A stretch of DNA of 64,000 nt from Andrena cerasifolii (GCF_050908995.1 NC_135123.1:5890001-5954000); one strand, 5' to 3'; positions 46,833 through 59,549 are shown, counted from the first letter of the stretch. Notes: a model not told the origin generated them from the letters alone. Numbers and translations: made by a program.

Positions 46833-49800
46833 AGCATCGAAGAGTAGAAAGTTCAAACTTTCAAATGGTCTTGTTTCATCGACATTTGATGAGCTTTAGC
46901 AGTCATGGGAGTTTGTTGATTGAGCAAATTTGAAAATAGTTTTTGCTCCATAGTGCGTCGCGGGTTTTCGGTGGCTGCACGTTCGATGAATTTTCGTGTT
47001 TATTTAGGAGACTCGTACGAATCTCCCTGGCGTCGATATCGAGGGAAGAGCTCCAGCAGGTTTTATCTGCTTTAAGAAAAGTATTTTCTTTCTCGGGGGT
47101 TATTCGGTGCTGTCTCATTCACGGCGATATTGCCTGCTGTCTGGTTATCGATAGGGCTCGATTTTGAAAGCAAATAGAAAGGTTCGAGGTATTGTGTTAT
47201 GGATCTATCATATTCATGTATATTATAGACGAATATACACGAAAATAGAGCTTAACCATTCCCCGTTCGCTTGGCAAACGCTGCTGTAAATTGCAGCTAA
47301 AATATTCATGGCGATCGGCGCACTAAACATACCGTACATTGGTAACTCACTAATTGGCCGTAATTTCGTTTCACATTGAACTAACTTGGCGGCGAAAGAA
47401 TTCCAATTTTCTGGAATGCCCATGAATCGCGAACGAAAATAATCGCGTCGATTCGCCCTGGCAGTAATTCAAGCCCTGCTACCCCCACCCATCGCTTCCA
47501 AACTTACACGCGAGTTACGTACAAGTATCAAGGCTGTCAGCCATCGAAAGAAACAGGGTGAACGGGAACGGCGCGCTGAAAGGTTGAGGGTGATTCGAGG
47601 ATTCCAGGAATATCTAATAACAGTAGGGAAGGAAAGTTTTAAACCGTACAATTACCATCTACTCGACGTGCCTCGCGAGCCAGGCATTACTCTCACGAAA
47701 CTGTCTCCAATTTCACTGGACTAAGTATACCGAGAGCGTCACGAGGCCTCTCTCCCAGCGAGCGCTCCACCTATTATTCCTGCTCGACCTGCGTCATCGC
47801 CCAATCCCGACCGCACAGCGATGACACGAACGTATAAATGTTCCCATCCATCAAGGGTGTCGCACCGTCAACCACCTCCACCCAAGCCACGATGAGTGGC
47901 AACATTTCCGAGCGGCCTGAACGGGAGAGAAAAAACAGCGAGATCCCTCGGAGGAAAACCCTAATTACAGTCTGGTGGATCGAGGGTGGGGGTGGAACCT
48001 TCATTAGTGTGTAGATTTTCCAGCCTCTAAAAAACTACACCCCCATCTGCCCACGGACAAAAGATCCTCGGCTCTGGAAGGAGGATAGTTGATTGGGACG
48101 GTGCGAAATGTATTCATGTATGCATATGAATTCAGTCGTCGGTAGGCCGAGGCGTCGCGACGCCCGGGTACGTCGATGTCTGCGGGCTCGAGCCCGCCCA
48201 TTGAAAAACATCTTAATTGGACTTGGCTGGGCGCTGTTGCGATGCCAGTGGACCCCTGGTCCTTCGCCTGGCGGGGGTGCACGTGACGATTTTGGCACCC
48301 CCTCGAGTCGACGTTGCGGGATGATCTAGAGGGCTCGGGGGGGGGGGGTGAGATCGCGAGATCGACGGGGAGATTCCAACTTCGCTTTACTACGATTCTT
48401 CGCGAATCAAGGAGACTCGCACTGCCTCGCGTCTTCGAGCTTCCCAGAAGCTTCCGAAGTCGCAATCTTCGCCACTCGCCCCCCATTGAGAACAGAGCCC
48501 TTCCGGATTTCTCCACTCCTCCATCCGTCGATTAATTGTTTCCACGGAGAAAAATCTCGGCAGATCTAATCCACTCTCGATTAATCCCGTCGCCGTCTCG
48601 AGAGCCCTCCTAATCGAGAGGAGCCCGGCGGGTTTGCGGAGGGAAGAGGTGGACAGAGGACGAAGCTCGCTCCTCGCGACGGAGGAGGTGAGGGGAAAAA
48701 AATCGCCGACAATTATTCCTGGCGCGAGGTAACCTGCAATTACGTCGGTTAACGAGGGCGAGTGGAGCCAGGGGAGAGGGCCCCCCCGGTGTGTATCCAC
48801 TTACCCTTTATCTCCGCGCTGTCCGCTCATTACGAATTATTAGGCACCCCCTGGATGGAGTCCCGCGAGAGGAGGACAGGCGGATAATTAAAACAGGTGT
48901 CGCTGAAGCGGACCGCAGAAGGGAAACTATCAAGCGGGAAGGGTGGAAGGCGACCCGCAAGTGGGATCAACAACGACCGCCGTTGCAGCTACAAGCTCGT
49001 TGCACGAACGTTGGGTCGCGGAGGGGGTAGGGGGCGAGCAACGAAGAAGAAGAGAGGGCCGCGGCCGTGTTAGCTTCTACACTTAATCACTTTTGCTAAT
49101 TGCAGAATGATTGCTCCGCGCCTGAAGTTTCAATAATGGGGTTGTTACACCCCCGCCGTTCGGGTGCTTCGTAACTGGTTATACACCGGGTAAGGCTCTC
49201 CAGTTATCACCCTTTCTCCCGTTATCTACCGACTTTCACCCTCTTACCTCGGACCCGCCCCTCTTTCTCTCCCTCTCTCTCTCTCTCTCTCGCGCGCTCT
49301 TTTCCGACTTCCTCAGGTAGCGGCTGATGAATGCCATAATAGTCTACCTGCCTTCGGGTGATAAGAAAGTAATCATTCCATCTGGCCACCGTTATTCCAT
49401 TACCCTGCCACTCGCCCCCGCTCTACCGCCCTCTTTCGCGCTAGGCCGTCCACCCTCCCCCCGTGCGCAGGCTCCGACAACCCCCCGGAGAACGGCGGAC
49501 GGACGGTGCTAATTATGCAATTATATCGGGGATGGTGGGCTAAGAGGGCAGACGCCGTTCGGAAATGAAATTCCCCCGTCGCGGGGGCTCCGGCGTCGTT
49601 ATAAATATCGAGTTAATGTTGCGTCGCTTGATGAACAGCGACCGCCCCGAATGCGATACGCTCACGCGGTACTATAAATCGTCGAGCGTGCTGGCCACGC
49701 CGGGCGCGGATGTGCGCTCGAAAACAACCGTTTAGAAGCGCTTCTGGACTTCGCAGCGTTATTAGCGAGGCAACCCCTAAGCGACCTCCCTTATCTCGCT

Positions 49801-49878
49801 CGTTAAATAAGTGGACATTGGTGTCGCGTTTACTCGTGTGCAAGGGAACGCGTGTCAAAAATTGTTGCATGAACGGTA
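46833..49878. other. No gene recognised; GC-rich block
   Basis: 47.5-49.9 kb is CpG-rich and G/C-tract rich (a G run at 48341-48349, a CT run at 49272). The many frames on both strands are Arg/Ser/Pro-rich and match no family. The stretch could contain regulatory DNA or an unrecognised non-coding exon. Confidence 0.4.
49261..49290. repeat. (CT)n microsatellite
   Basis: CTCTTTCTCTCCCTCTCTCT and further CT units, followed by CGCGCG. Confidence 0.88.
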
Positions 49879-50946
49879 TGGGAGACCGGGGCAAAGTGGA
49901 GTGGAAAAAGTTTGAAGTCGAATAAAATTTTTTCCCTTTCTATAAAAATGTTTGGAAATAGATTTATAATATAATTAAAACATTACTATTGGTAAATGAC
50001 GAATGGCAATACTTAAAATAAACTTAGAGTATATTAAAATTCAACTTGAAAGAAATGATGCAAGAGGTCTGGGTTAGGTCTTGGTTAGGATAACATACAT
50101 GGGGTAAAGCGAACTCCTATTCGGGGTAAAGTGAGGTGCAACAAAATAGGATCTTTAATTAAGGATACAGGTAAATATTAACCCCTTGCGCTGGAATGAC
50201 GTGTGTAGCACGGCAGCTTCTGGCTTTTTGCACCGTGGTTGTCAAAAACTGTGGCAGATTTTTCATTTTTTTTAGGTTAGTTTCTGTTCCACCACGCCGC
50301 GTGGCTTTCTAGCCAGCTGACAGGTTAGGATATTGCGCACATCGCTTGCGCATTGGTTCTTAGCAGCCATTTGCAGCTCAGTTTACCCCGAATATGGTAC
50401 TCAGTGGAAAATGAATTATTTAATAATGTTAGGATTAATGGTTTCTCAAACGCGTGCACATGTATGTTTATAAGCTTGTTATAAGCACGCAGAAAAAAAA
50501 TGGAGTTAAAATAACACATTTAAGTCTCATTTATCCAAAAAGCTAAATTGAAAAGAAACCCAGTGGGGAAGATGTCGCAAAGCTCGGCGCAGGTGGCGCC
50601 ACGAGCGCATGTACTGTGGTTTTGCACGAGTGCGCATGTGCGCAATGATTTGCGCGCGAATTTTTCATTTGCGGAATGTATGAAGTGGGTAGTTACAGAA
50701 TGTTTTACACGTGCGCTGGTGGCGTCACGGGTGGGAAAAAGTTGCGGTCATCATCCCCGTTGGAAGTCTCTAAAACTTCATTTTTAATTTTTTAAATGAA
50801 TTTTTCGATATCTGAATGTGCATAATTATCATTGTGGTACTACACACATTTATTACGTCACAAAAATTTGTAAATATATTCTATTGTTAAAGAATAAATT
50901 AAGAAAGCTCATTTCACCCCGAGGTTCACTTTGCCCGGGTCTCCCC
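49879..50946. mobile_element. TA-flanked element with GGGAGACCNGGGCAAAGTG ends, full length
   Basis: Left end TGGGAGACCGGGGCAAAGTG; right end CACTTTGCCCGGGTCTCCCC, its near-perfect complement. TA lies immediately outside both (49877-49878, 50947-50948), the target site of Tc1/mariner/pogo elements. Subterminal GGGGTAAAG words recur (50103, 50124, and inverted at 50375). About 1.07 kb with no intact transposase, so it is a non-autonomous copy. A partial relative is at 59983. Confidence 0.85.
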
Positions 50947-50948
50947 TA

Positions 50949-52204
50949 TCGAGTTCTAGAATGTGGAGGAAATTGATGGACTATTTTTCGAATGGAGTTC
51001 TTCTTTGTTTGCCTCTTTTTTTATGGCGCGAGTGTTTTAATATCGCACGCGATGCTGGTCGAGGTAGGCAATATGGCCCCCAGCTGTTTTAACGTGATAG
51101 TATTTTGAATGTATCGTTACATGTTATTGTAATCACAATAGGAGCAAATAGAAGCACGTGCAAACGTCGGGTTTATATAAAGCCGTTCGAGATTAAAGTA
51201 ATTTTTAGGAATCAAGCGATCATCGTGATTCAATTACAGTCCATCTGCGACGCGGATCGAAATTGAAGATAAAACAGGGGAAATTAAGGTTTTAATCAGC
51301 AGCCGGGGACCGGGGTACATTTAAATGTAAATTCTCCGAGTAATGGTGGAAAAATGTATCTACATCGAAACAGCGTATCGGCAATATCGAATGACGGTAG
51401 AACGTCGAACATCAGATATCATTAAACGCCCGTGGAAGTTAAACGCGTAAGCGTGTTTCCTCGGCAACTGAAATTCCCTCGAATAATTGAATCGCAGGTT
51501 TACCGAATACGTAATACGTTGCCAGGTATTTTTCGAATGCCCGCGCGCCCGGCTCGGTGTTTTCGACTGTGAAACGGTTGATTGACTTTTTTTTTTCATG
51601 CGATACATTTCATATTCGAAATGTATAAACAACGGAATATCGATTAATGTGTAGAAGACATTCGTGTACGCTTCAATCAAATGTTTGCCTGCAAAAAGAT
51701 ATCACTCGAGGGGAAAACGATTTTTATTGAAACATGGAAATCCGCTGGAAACAGGCTGGCAACGCGCGTGTAGCAGGCTGAACGCGGAATAGTCGGGATT
51801 TCTGGCTTCGAAACTAGCCCCTAAAGCAGAGTCAACATCCCTATTGCAAATTACTTGGCTGCTCTATCGCACAATGCGTTTCGTTTCGCGCACTTGTTTA
51901 CCTACATATGAATATGTACATTGCTGAGATCCCGCCGACCATAAGCACGGCATTTCATCCCCCAACTTCTAATAATTTCGCATTCGACCCTTGTAATTGT
52001 GTCCCCTGCGTCGCTGCACCGTTTGTTAGGTCACTGAAAGCACACGGACGAAGCACGCTTTATCTTCCCTCTGTACAGTAAATTGTTGCTGCATCTAGGA
52101 AGTTACACAGTTACTCTAAATTCTTAGTCGCAACAATTAGAACCACCTTTCGCAGACGTGAATATAGCCACTCGTAATCGCGAGGTACGCGTGGGCATAA
52201 TTGA
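50949..52204. other. No gene recognised
   Basis: Mixed-composition intronic DNA, with no paired ends or protein similarity seen. Confidence 0.4.
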
Positions 52205-52500
52205 AGAGTCCTTGTAGAAAACACTGTGAGTGGCAAAATTAAAAAAGAATTCAGTTTTCTCTACAATAGTTGGCACATACAGGGTTTTCTACAAACACAA
52301 TTCTTTTTTCATAAATTTGAACTACATTAATGCAAAAGAGTAGAAAATTTTGTGTTTCATTTTGGTCATTGTACACTTAAGCGTATTTAGCAACGAAAGT
52401 CAATGAAATTTCGTAAATAATTTAAAGTCTGGGAATTTTTTTTTACTCTCCAAACTTTGATTTTTGGCACTTGGGTACAGTGTTTTTTACTAGGACCCTT
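52205..52500. mobile_element. About 295-bp inverted-repeat element
   Basis: AGTCCTTGTAGAAAACACTG then TGAGTGGCAAAATT at the left is mirrored, with mismatches, by TTTTTGGCACTTGGGTACAG then TGTTTTTTACTAGGACCCTT at the right. AT-rich, non-coding; target duplication unclear. Confidence 0.6.
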
Positions 52501-54696
52501 CAGTTAACCATTGCATTGCAACGGTATCGAGTTCACGTAAGCTTTCGTAAATATTTCGTTCGAACGTCTGTCTCTCTGTGATTATTCCTCCGAAATAAAT
52601 ATTGCACAAATATATCCAACTGTTATCCCAACGAAAGGGGTTGGTTTTCTGCCGCACCTTCAAAGGGAACGAGGGCAATAGGGAAAACCGATCACAAAGG
52701 GGGGGGGGGATGTAACAGCGTGTCGGGGGTGAGAATCGCGGGATGAATGTGTTTAATTGCGTCGATATCGCGGCAATAAAGGGTGGTTGCGCAAGAATAC
52801 GTGACAGAGGTGCACGCGGGGCGCACACACGTGTGCGCTGTGTGCATCGGCATTGACCCCGTAGCCACGGTTCGTATCGGACCCTGTAATTTTTAATTAC
52901 ACTCGCGTGCCACGGTGTCGTTACGCCTCGACCCCCGACCAGCCCTCCACCCTTCCTGTTGACACGTGAAAGAATCGTGCACAGGCATCTGGCCGTTGTG
53001 TGCGATGCAAACGTTACCGGGGGAACAATATTCCTTTGATGAAGCGATTGTTGAACCGTGTTGAATGGATTTCGAGGGCCTATCCGCGGGGATTCGCGAG
53101 AGCGGCTAATGAGGGAATCGGGGATGTTAAAGGTGCCTAATAAAGCGAGGAATAATTGACAGTGACGGTTGGAAGCGCTGGGAATGTTAAGAAGGCTATT
53201 TGCGGGGTGGTTGCGGATAATTCGGGCGTGATTGACCACGGGATTGGGAATCTCAAGGACCATTTACGGATTGGGATTCTGAGAATTTATAAGAGGAACA
53301 TTGGAATTAAGAAGCTTCTGAAAACGGAGGAGGAGAAGCTTAGAATCCAGAAGTCCCACCGGATATTTGGTGTAACCCAGAGTGAAGATAATTGAGGCCA
53401 CGATTAGAAATTATATTTCTGTGAGTTTATAAGTTGTACTAAAAGTATATTTACAGTAACACAAATAGAAAATATAATACAGAAAAGATCTTAGAATTAA
53501 AAGGAACTAAAGCTATTATTACAACACTATACGACACGACGCGAGACAGCACACTTGCTTGTCGCAACCACTCTGTCTTTCCGCGCGTCCCCTCGGAAAG
53601 CGTTTTCTCCAAAAGGACGCTATCCCCTCCACCACGCACACTTTCTTTATTCGCTCTCATGACCAAATATGGTCATAGGAAAAGCCCTCGAAACCCTAGC
53701 GCGTCGCTGGGCCTCGTGCACGCCGTTGGGTTTTTCCCGGCGGGCCTGCAGCACCAGTGCTTCTCAACGTCCATTCATCCCTTAAAACTAAACGGACTAT
53801 CATTCCGATACTACATTTCTGAGACTAGTGTGCCAGTAATGCAATATTTATTGGATAGACCACTGTGAAATGATCGTCACTCGGCCACTTAAGGGCGAAG
53901 GTTTAAGCTTGAGGGTATCTTGAATTATGCGAGAAATGGAGATGAGGAGGCATTATGGAATAGTTCGCCAGAAAACCACAGCGTCTATGGATCGTAGTGC
54001 AAGAGTCTCTTTGTGTAGAACGTCGCGTGCCGTCACGGTGGCAAATTTCCGTGCTGACATGCCTGGCGCGTCGGTTATACGAGTTGTTTATACGAGCAAT
54101 AATTTATTACTTACCCCTGCGACGCGAGGGATCGTTAATATCATAGACGTCAGCAGGGGAAGATGGAGAATGCCACGGAATTGTGCTTCAGTGAAAAGGC
54201 GCGCGGCTGCTTTGTGTGCATCCACGAGTATTTTAATAATCTACTCCTCAATTGACTATATCGATTTTTAACCTTGTTAATCCAAAGTCAAATCTAATAC
54301 ATCTTTAATTGCTTGTGTCCCCAATCGCGTGGCAATCCGCCTGAAATATTTACACTCAGACATTTCTCGTTTAAATTTCGCGCTTAAAACTTCTGCTGCA
54401 CATTTCAGAATCTTAATTCGACAGCTCGTTAGCTGCGATTAGAATTCTTATCGATAACAGTAAGCAATAGGGTGGAGCTTGTTTTTCAACTATGAAAATA
54501 TGATCTTCTTACCATCTCAATTTGTTCGTTTTTATAGAAAATAAAATCGAGCAAAATGGGAGCACAATTATATATTTGAGGGGTAGCTGAATGATAGTGA
54601 AATTTCCAATGTACATGATAATTATACGGAGAGACATGAAAGACCCTGCAAATGCATTTATTTGTTTATTAAGAAAAATAAAAACAGAGAAAAGGT
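52501..54696. other. No gene recognised
   Basis: The minus-strand frame 52490-53263 (257 codons) overlaps the end of the mobile element at its C-terminal coding end and has no recognisable domain. Frames at 53156-53395 and 53927-54271 also resemble no family. Confidence 0.4.
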
Positions 54697-55398
54697 AGAG
54701 ACACTGTAATAAGAGTCTGGACACGAGGAGGCCAGTTTTTGAATAGGCCGCCATTTTTGATCGAAATCCTGCGAGAGAGAAACAGATATACACCATTTCA
54801 CTCGTAACCACTCTTAATAACTCTTACGTTTATGGCGGTATTTTACTATCTATTAATCTGAATATGTGCTTTTGGGTAGTAAAAAATAATGTATATATAT
54901 ATATTCATAACATAACCTTTTTCGGCCATTTTTGTAAAGAATATTTTTCAGCCATAAAGCTCGACGTTCGGGATATTTGGGAGAAAACTCTCAAAATATA
55001 ACCCTTTTCTGAGGTGTTATTACAAAAGGGTGCTGTACATCCAATCATTTTGTATGAATCAATCGTAATTAGAATTTCTTGATATACCTATGTGTATACA
55101 TATTTTCGTGAAGTAAACAGAAGTAAAATACCGCCATAAACGTAAGAGTTGTTGAGAGAGGTTAAGAGTGAAATGGTGTATGGCCGGTTTTCATAGTCAC
55201 TACTTATTCTTAAGCAAATGCTTAAGCCGGCATCTTCTACTAACCTAGTAGCTGGTAAAGGATGCCGAATGCTTAAGCATTTGCTTAAGAATAAGTAGTG
55301 ACTATGAATACCGGCCTATATCTCTTTCTTTCTCGTGCGATTTCGATCAAACATGGCGGACAGTGGCTCGTGTCCAGACTCTTATTATAGTGTCTCTG
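54697..55398. mobile_element. Foldback element interrupted by a 135-bp palindrome
   Basis: AGAGACACTGTAATAAGAGT then CTGGACACGAG at the left pairs with CTCGTGTCCAGACTCTTATT then ATAGTGTCTCT at the right. Inner parts pair as well (ACTCTTACGTTTATGGCGGT / ACCGCCATAAACGTAAGAGT, and CACCATTTCACTC / GAGTGAAATGGTG split by the insertion). ATGGCGG words occur in both arms. Non-coding. Confidence 0.9.
55182..55316. mobile_element. Nested 135-bp palindromic miniature element
   Basis: GGCCGGTTTTCATAGTCACT then ACTTATTCTTAAGCAAATGC and TTAAG is mirrored by CTTAAGCATTTGCTTAAGAA then TAAGTAGTGACTATGAATAC and CGGCC. The loop is only about 30 bp (CTACTAACCTAGTAGC). It splits the right arm of the surrounding element and is flanked by TA on each side, so it arrived later. 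Confidence 0.9.
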
Positions 55399-56737
55399 AG
55401 AAAAGGTATCATTGTGCGCCATCTGTCGTATAATTAGGTAAATTAGTGTGGGACAGATAAGTATCAGCAGTCCCTGACAGCAGGAAACAGACACTGTCCG
55501 ATGCCTCTGCGAACAGAAAATTTAACAATTTATCAAATATAAATGTAAATCTAAATGTATAAATTAAAATACGGCCATTACATGTTGAATTTTCATAATA
55601 TCCATCATCCGAGCTACCCCTAAACATAATAATCTATCGTTCAAACTTTGCATATGGTATGTGTATATCTAAAGGAACAAATCAGGGTGGTAAGACTTAC
55701 AACAAACTATTTAATTTTTTTTAAACTTTTAAGGTAGTAAGCAATCAAGTCAATCTACACCTACTTAGCAAATATTCAAGCATATCACCCCCCAGCATTC
55801 TCCACTTCTTTTTCCCCATGCAGGATCATCAATTTCCCCTGTTGTCCCATCAGTTACCCAAGCCTGCTTCTCTTCCAAACATTTCACTTACACATCTCCG
55901 AACAGGTCCCTAGAAACGGAACTACCCGCTGAAGCCACCGACCAAGCTATCGAGCCTGCCAACGATGCTGAAAATCGCGTTACGAAGGGTCCCACGCCTA
56001 TCGGGGAAACAATTTTTGATCCCGTTGTTGTCCTCCTGTTCCTGGCTCCCCTCGGCCAAGTTCCGTGAAGTTGGGGAGAAACCGCGACCGTCGGCGATCC
56101 CCAGCGGGGTCCGGCTTCTTTCCTCGCCGCGCGCGAGCCGCCTTGTCGTCTGTCAGCCGCTTGAAAATTCGAAATTTCTATAATTTCAACTTTTCCAGCC
56201 GGCCAGACCTTAGCTCGCGTCAACTCTTATTCGGCGAAAGGGGTTTCGAACTCGTTTCGCCGCGCAGTGGGCCAACAGGGACCGAGCTAGATGCCCGCGG
56301 CCTTCTCCCGTTCCGCTCGCGTTTCCTGGCGTCCCTCTGAGAAATTTAACTTTCCTCGCGTCGGCCGCAGGAATCGATACCAAGAATGCTGGGGCTAACG
56401 AGTCGTTGCTTCTTCCTCTGCGGGTCTACGGTGAATCGCTACGCTTTTGTCCTTGCGTCAGGGTCTCCCACTGTGTCGCGACTAATCTTTTCATCGAGCC
56501 CCGCACGGAATCGCTGGGAATCATTGGCTGGCGTGATTCGTCTGGTTTCAGCGAGCTCCGCGGGTTCATCGACGAAGGATCAGGGAACACTTGTCCTGTC
56601 GCCTAGGGATAGTAGGGTGTAGAGGTCTTAGGAGGATCTGAGTTTCATGACGATGATGTTTACTGCATTCGAAGCTTGGCTCTATAGAGCACACGAGGTT
56701 GATATCAATTGACCGAGAATTCTCCTTTTGTTTGCAG
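55399..56737. other. No other gene recognised; last part of the large intron
   Basis: AT-rich to about 55.8 kb, GC-rich afterwards. It ends in the T-rich acceptor tract CTCCTTTTGTTTGCAG before the 137-bp CA10-like exon. Open frames at 55.9-56.6 kb have no recognisable domain. Confidence 0.45.
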
Positions 56738-56874
56738 GTCCTTCGTTTTGGGGTCTGATAAATCCTCAGTGGTCTCTGTGCAGCAAAGGGAGGAGACAGA
56801 GCCCTATCAACATCGAGCCTAACAAGCTCCTCTTCGACCGCCACTTGAGACCGGTGTTGGTCGACAAACACAAG
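56738..56874 (+). CDS. CA10: Carbonic anhydrase-related protein X/XI-like, first exon of the CA domain
   Basis: A 137-bp exon with acceptor TTTGTTTGCAG at 56737 and donor AAG|GTAATT at 56875. With the final G of the 21028 exon it encodes G-PSFWGLINPQWSLCSKG, then RRQSPINIEPNKLLFD and RHLRPVLVDKHK, and ends in phase 0. QSPINI is the conserved alpha-carbonic anhydrase motif at the start of the fold, and the W..C.KG.RQSP spacing is that of the CARP X/XI group. The position that is usually His in the HWGY motif of active enzymes is Phe (SFWGL), as in CA10/CA11. The three zinc-ligand positions lie in later exons outside the window, so loss of catalysis is known for the family but not visible here. 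The product is expected to be a secreted or extracellular-facing pseudoenzyme of the nervous system. Downstream exons must lie beyond 64000, which makes the next intron at least 7.1 kb. Confidence 0.95.
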
Positions 56875-58453
56875 GTAATTGATCGAGTGTTTCTATCTTT
56901 TTTTACTCTCGTCCACGGTGCTCGGACGTCACCGTATCCCTTTACAGTCCCAGTAATGGAGGGTTGAATATCCCTGGGTTAAAACAAATAGTCGCCACAT
57001 CCCGTTGTCACCATAGCGATATTTTTTACCGTCATTAACTGCTAACATGTAATTTACAACGCAAGAAGGATCTGTTAATTAGTAAATGTAATACCCGGAC
57101 TGGCGTAAGGTTGTTGCTAGAGAGTGGTACCTACTCGGGGACTCACCGATGTTGCGCGATCGGAGCGACGGGGAAAAAAGGTGGGCAAAAGCATCGCCAC
57201 TCCCGATGGTGAGCGGAAACGGGACGTTAAAGTGAAAATTAACATTTTTCGGATGATTTATTTCACCGGGGACTTCTATCGGGGAGGGAAAAGCGCATTC
57301 AACTCGGCACGAGTAGCTGCGCCAAGGGTATTCCCAGAGCTGTCGCCGTCTAGTAATGGATTTCGAATTCACCGTGGACCGTTCTCCACTCTCTCCCTTT
57401 CTCTCTGTCCATTTTTCACCGGCCCGGAGTTCGTTAATTCGATAATAAATCCATTAATTACCAGCCTGCCTATTTAACGTTCCTCCCCGCACCCTTCCGG
57501 ACGCGGCGCTCCCCCGCCGTCCGCGGTAATACCCTTAAAGCTTCAGAAACACTAATCTTCCATTAAGTAAACATTTATTCATCCCTCCGCACCCCTCTGC
57601 CCGCCGCCCCTTCCGCCGCGCGAAAACTCCGTGATTTCGAGTTTGACAAGGGGCGAGCCATTGATCCCGAGCGATGACCGATAACGATTTCCTTTCTTCG
57701 CCTATAATTTTAACTCTTCAGAGAATGTTGTTGAATGCTCAATAGAGCTACCGTTACCAAAACACCCTTCGCGAGTGTTGTTAACGACGACGCGATCGTC
57801 CTTCGGTTTCCATTTCCTTGGCCCTTTCTCCCGCCCCCTGTTACGCGTTTCGTCGCAACTCGGTTGCGTGGAAATTAACGCGGCAGCTGATTTACGCCCG
57901 CCCATTTTCCGGCGGGCGAAATTGATGCTCGTCGACGTCCAGCAGCCGCGTAAATATCGTACATATCGCCGACTCGACTTGTAAACAGCAATGCATCGCC
58001 GATTGATTAATCGACGACGGGTAATTAATGTTTCGCGGAGGGGAGGGGCATCGGGGGGCGGGTGGGCAGGCGCGCTATAGAATTTTATATGGAATTTTAA
58101 TATCGTTGACTTTCGTCTATGAGGGGGTGCAAGCTTTCGGCGTCTCTGAATATTCATCGAAGAAGATTGGAGTTCCACGTTTCCGGCTCCCTCCTCCCCT
58201 ACGTGTATTCGCTGGAATTCTTGGAACGCTCCAGCCCCGTTTCGTCTACGTTCAGATGCCATTGCAATTTGTTTAACGGTTCGACAACGATCGCCGACGC
58301 TGAAAATGATAATTCGCGAACGGGGCTGCAGGGGCAGTCGACGACATTCCACTGGACGAATAAATATTTATCCCTCGCGGGAGGGGCGAGACATTTTGCG
58401 GGGGTCCGATCGACGGGTTGATATTTACTTGAAGAGTCTGGGGGTTGAGTCAC
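56875..58453. other. No gene recognised after the CA10-like exon
   Basis: GC-rich intronic DNA. The minus-strand frame 57702-58352 (216 codons) is Arg/Ser-rich without a recognisable domain. Confidence 0.4.
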
Positions 58454-59042
58454 TAAAGAGGGAACACCACTGTGACTGCCGGAAAAGTAAGTCATTTTTA
58501 AGAATTTTTTTCAGGAATAATTTACAGTTTTCATTGAAAAATTTTATTACCTACCTTTAGTACGCTGTCTTAAGAGACTATACAAAATAAATAGTAATAT
58601 ATTAATTAATCTTCTAGATCCCCCCACGCGAGCTGGTCGAAGGTGTAACTATGGAACAGCAGGTCCGAAATCAAATTTCATTTTTTTGGTATAAACTATA
58701 TGAGTGTAGTTTCCGTTGCACGTACCGAATTTTTAAACAAATTATTTTGTAAAAATGTACAACGGAAACTACACTCATATAGTTTTTAACAAAAAATGAA
58801 ATTTGATTTCGGACCTGCAGTTCCATAGTTACACCATCGACCAGCTCGCGTAGGGGGGTCTAGAAGATTAATTAATACATTAAAATTTATGGATGTTTTT
58901 ATATTTTTTTTTGTATACTCTCTTAAGACAGCGTACTAAAGGTAGGTATTAAAATTTTTCTACGAAAACTGTAAATTATTCCTGAAAAAAATTCTTAAAA
59001 CTGTCTTACTCTTCCGGCTGTCACAGTGGTGTTCCCCCTTAA
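58454..59042. mobile_element. TTAA foldback element, family F
   Basis: About 589 bp. The left arm GAGGGAACACCACTGTGACT then GCCGGAA pairs with the right arm TTCCGGCTGTCACAGTGGTG then TTCCCCCTTAA. Inner pairs: ACCTACCTTTAGTACGCTGT / ACAGCGTACTAAAGGTAGGT and CAACGGAAACTACACTCATA / TATGAGTGTAGTTTCCGTTG. TTAA is intact at the right (59039-59042) and changed to TAAA at the left. Non-coding. Confidence 0.9.
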
Positions 59043-59549
59043 GTCTCGTTCAGATTAGTCAAGTTACTTGACTTCAAGTCGCTTGAATTCAAGTATACGG
59101 TCATCAAGTTTGTGTTCAGTAGTGTGAGCTGTCTTTAAGTTCCTTTCAAGATTACTTGCAGCAAGTAGATATCTAAAATGCCGTCAAAGAAGGTGGTCTC
59201 CTTCGTTATTCCATAAAATATCATATTTGTCATACATTTCTAAGAATTTAGAAATCCTGTCACTACCCTACCCCTTTTTAGTCATTGTTTTATAATTATA
59301 TCCTCACCTCGCAAAAACAATAGGCAGTCAGCTTACTTCAAGCGACTTCCAGCTCGCACTTGTACATACGTTGACACAGTTCAAGCTGTATTTCAAGGCG
59401 AGAAAAGTTGAAGGACTCTCCACTTCGCTTGAAACTTGAAAGGATATTTCAAATCAAGTGAATAGCGGGTTCGCATTGGCAAAGTAGTTTCAAGTTAGTT
59501 GAATGCAAGCGACTTGAAGGTAACTTGATTAACGCGAACGAGACTTTAG
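59039..59549. mobile_element. TTAA element with AAGTCTCGTTCAGATTAGTCAAG-type ends
   Basis: TTAAGTCTCGTTCAGATTAG then TCAAGTTACTTGA at the left pairs with AAGGTAACTTGATTAACGCG then AACGAGACTTTA at the right. CAAGT/ACTTG words are repeated throughout, which gives many possible small stems. It shares ATTARTCAAGT with the terminal repeats of the element at 26404, and its left TTAA with the foldback element that ends at 59042. Confidence 0.8.

Larger units (their letters stand above)
21076..56737 (+). other. Large intron of the CA10-like gene (35,662 bp)
   Basis: Bounded by GT at 21076 and AG at 56737, with matching phase-1 splicing between recognisable coding exons. It contains most of the mobile elements listed separately, plus GC-rich stretches without recognisable genes. 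No host exon for another gene was recognised on either strand. Additional alternative exons of the same gene cannot be excluded, but the two flanking exons already join without loss of family sequence. Confidence 0.88.

Noticed and set aside
52490..53263. 257-codon minus-strand frame
   Set aside because: Part of it runs into the 52205-52500 inverted-repeat element, and no recognisable domain was seen.
57702..58352. 216-codon minus-strand frame after the CA10-like exon
   Set aside because: Basic, low-complexity translation of GC-rich intron DNA; no domain or conserved motif.
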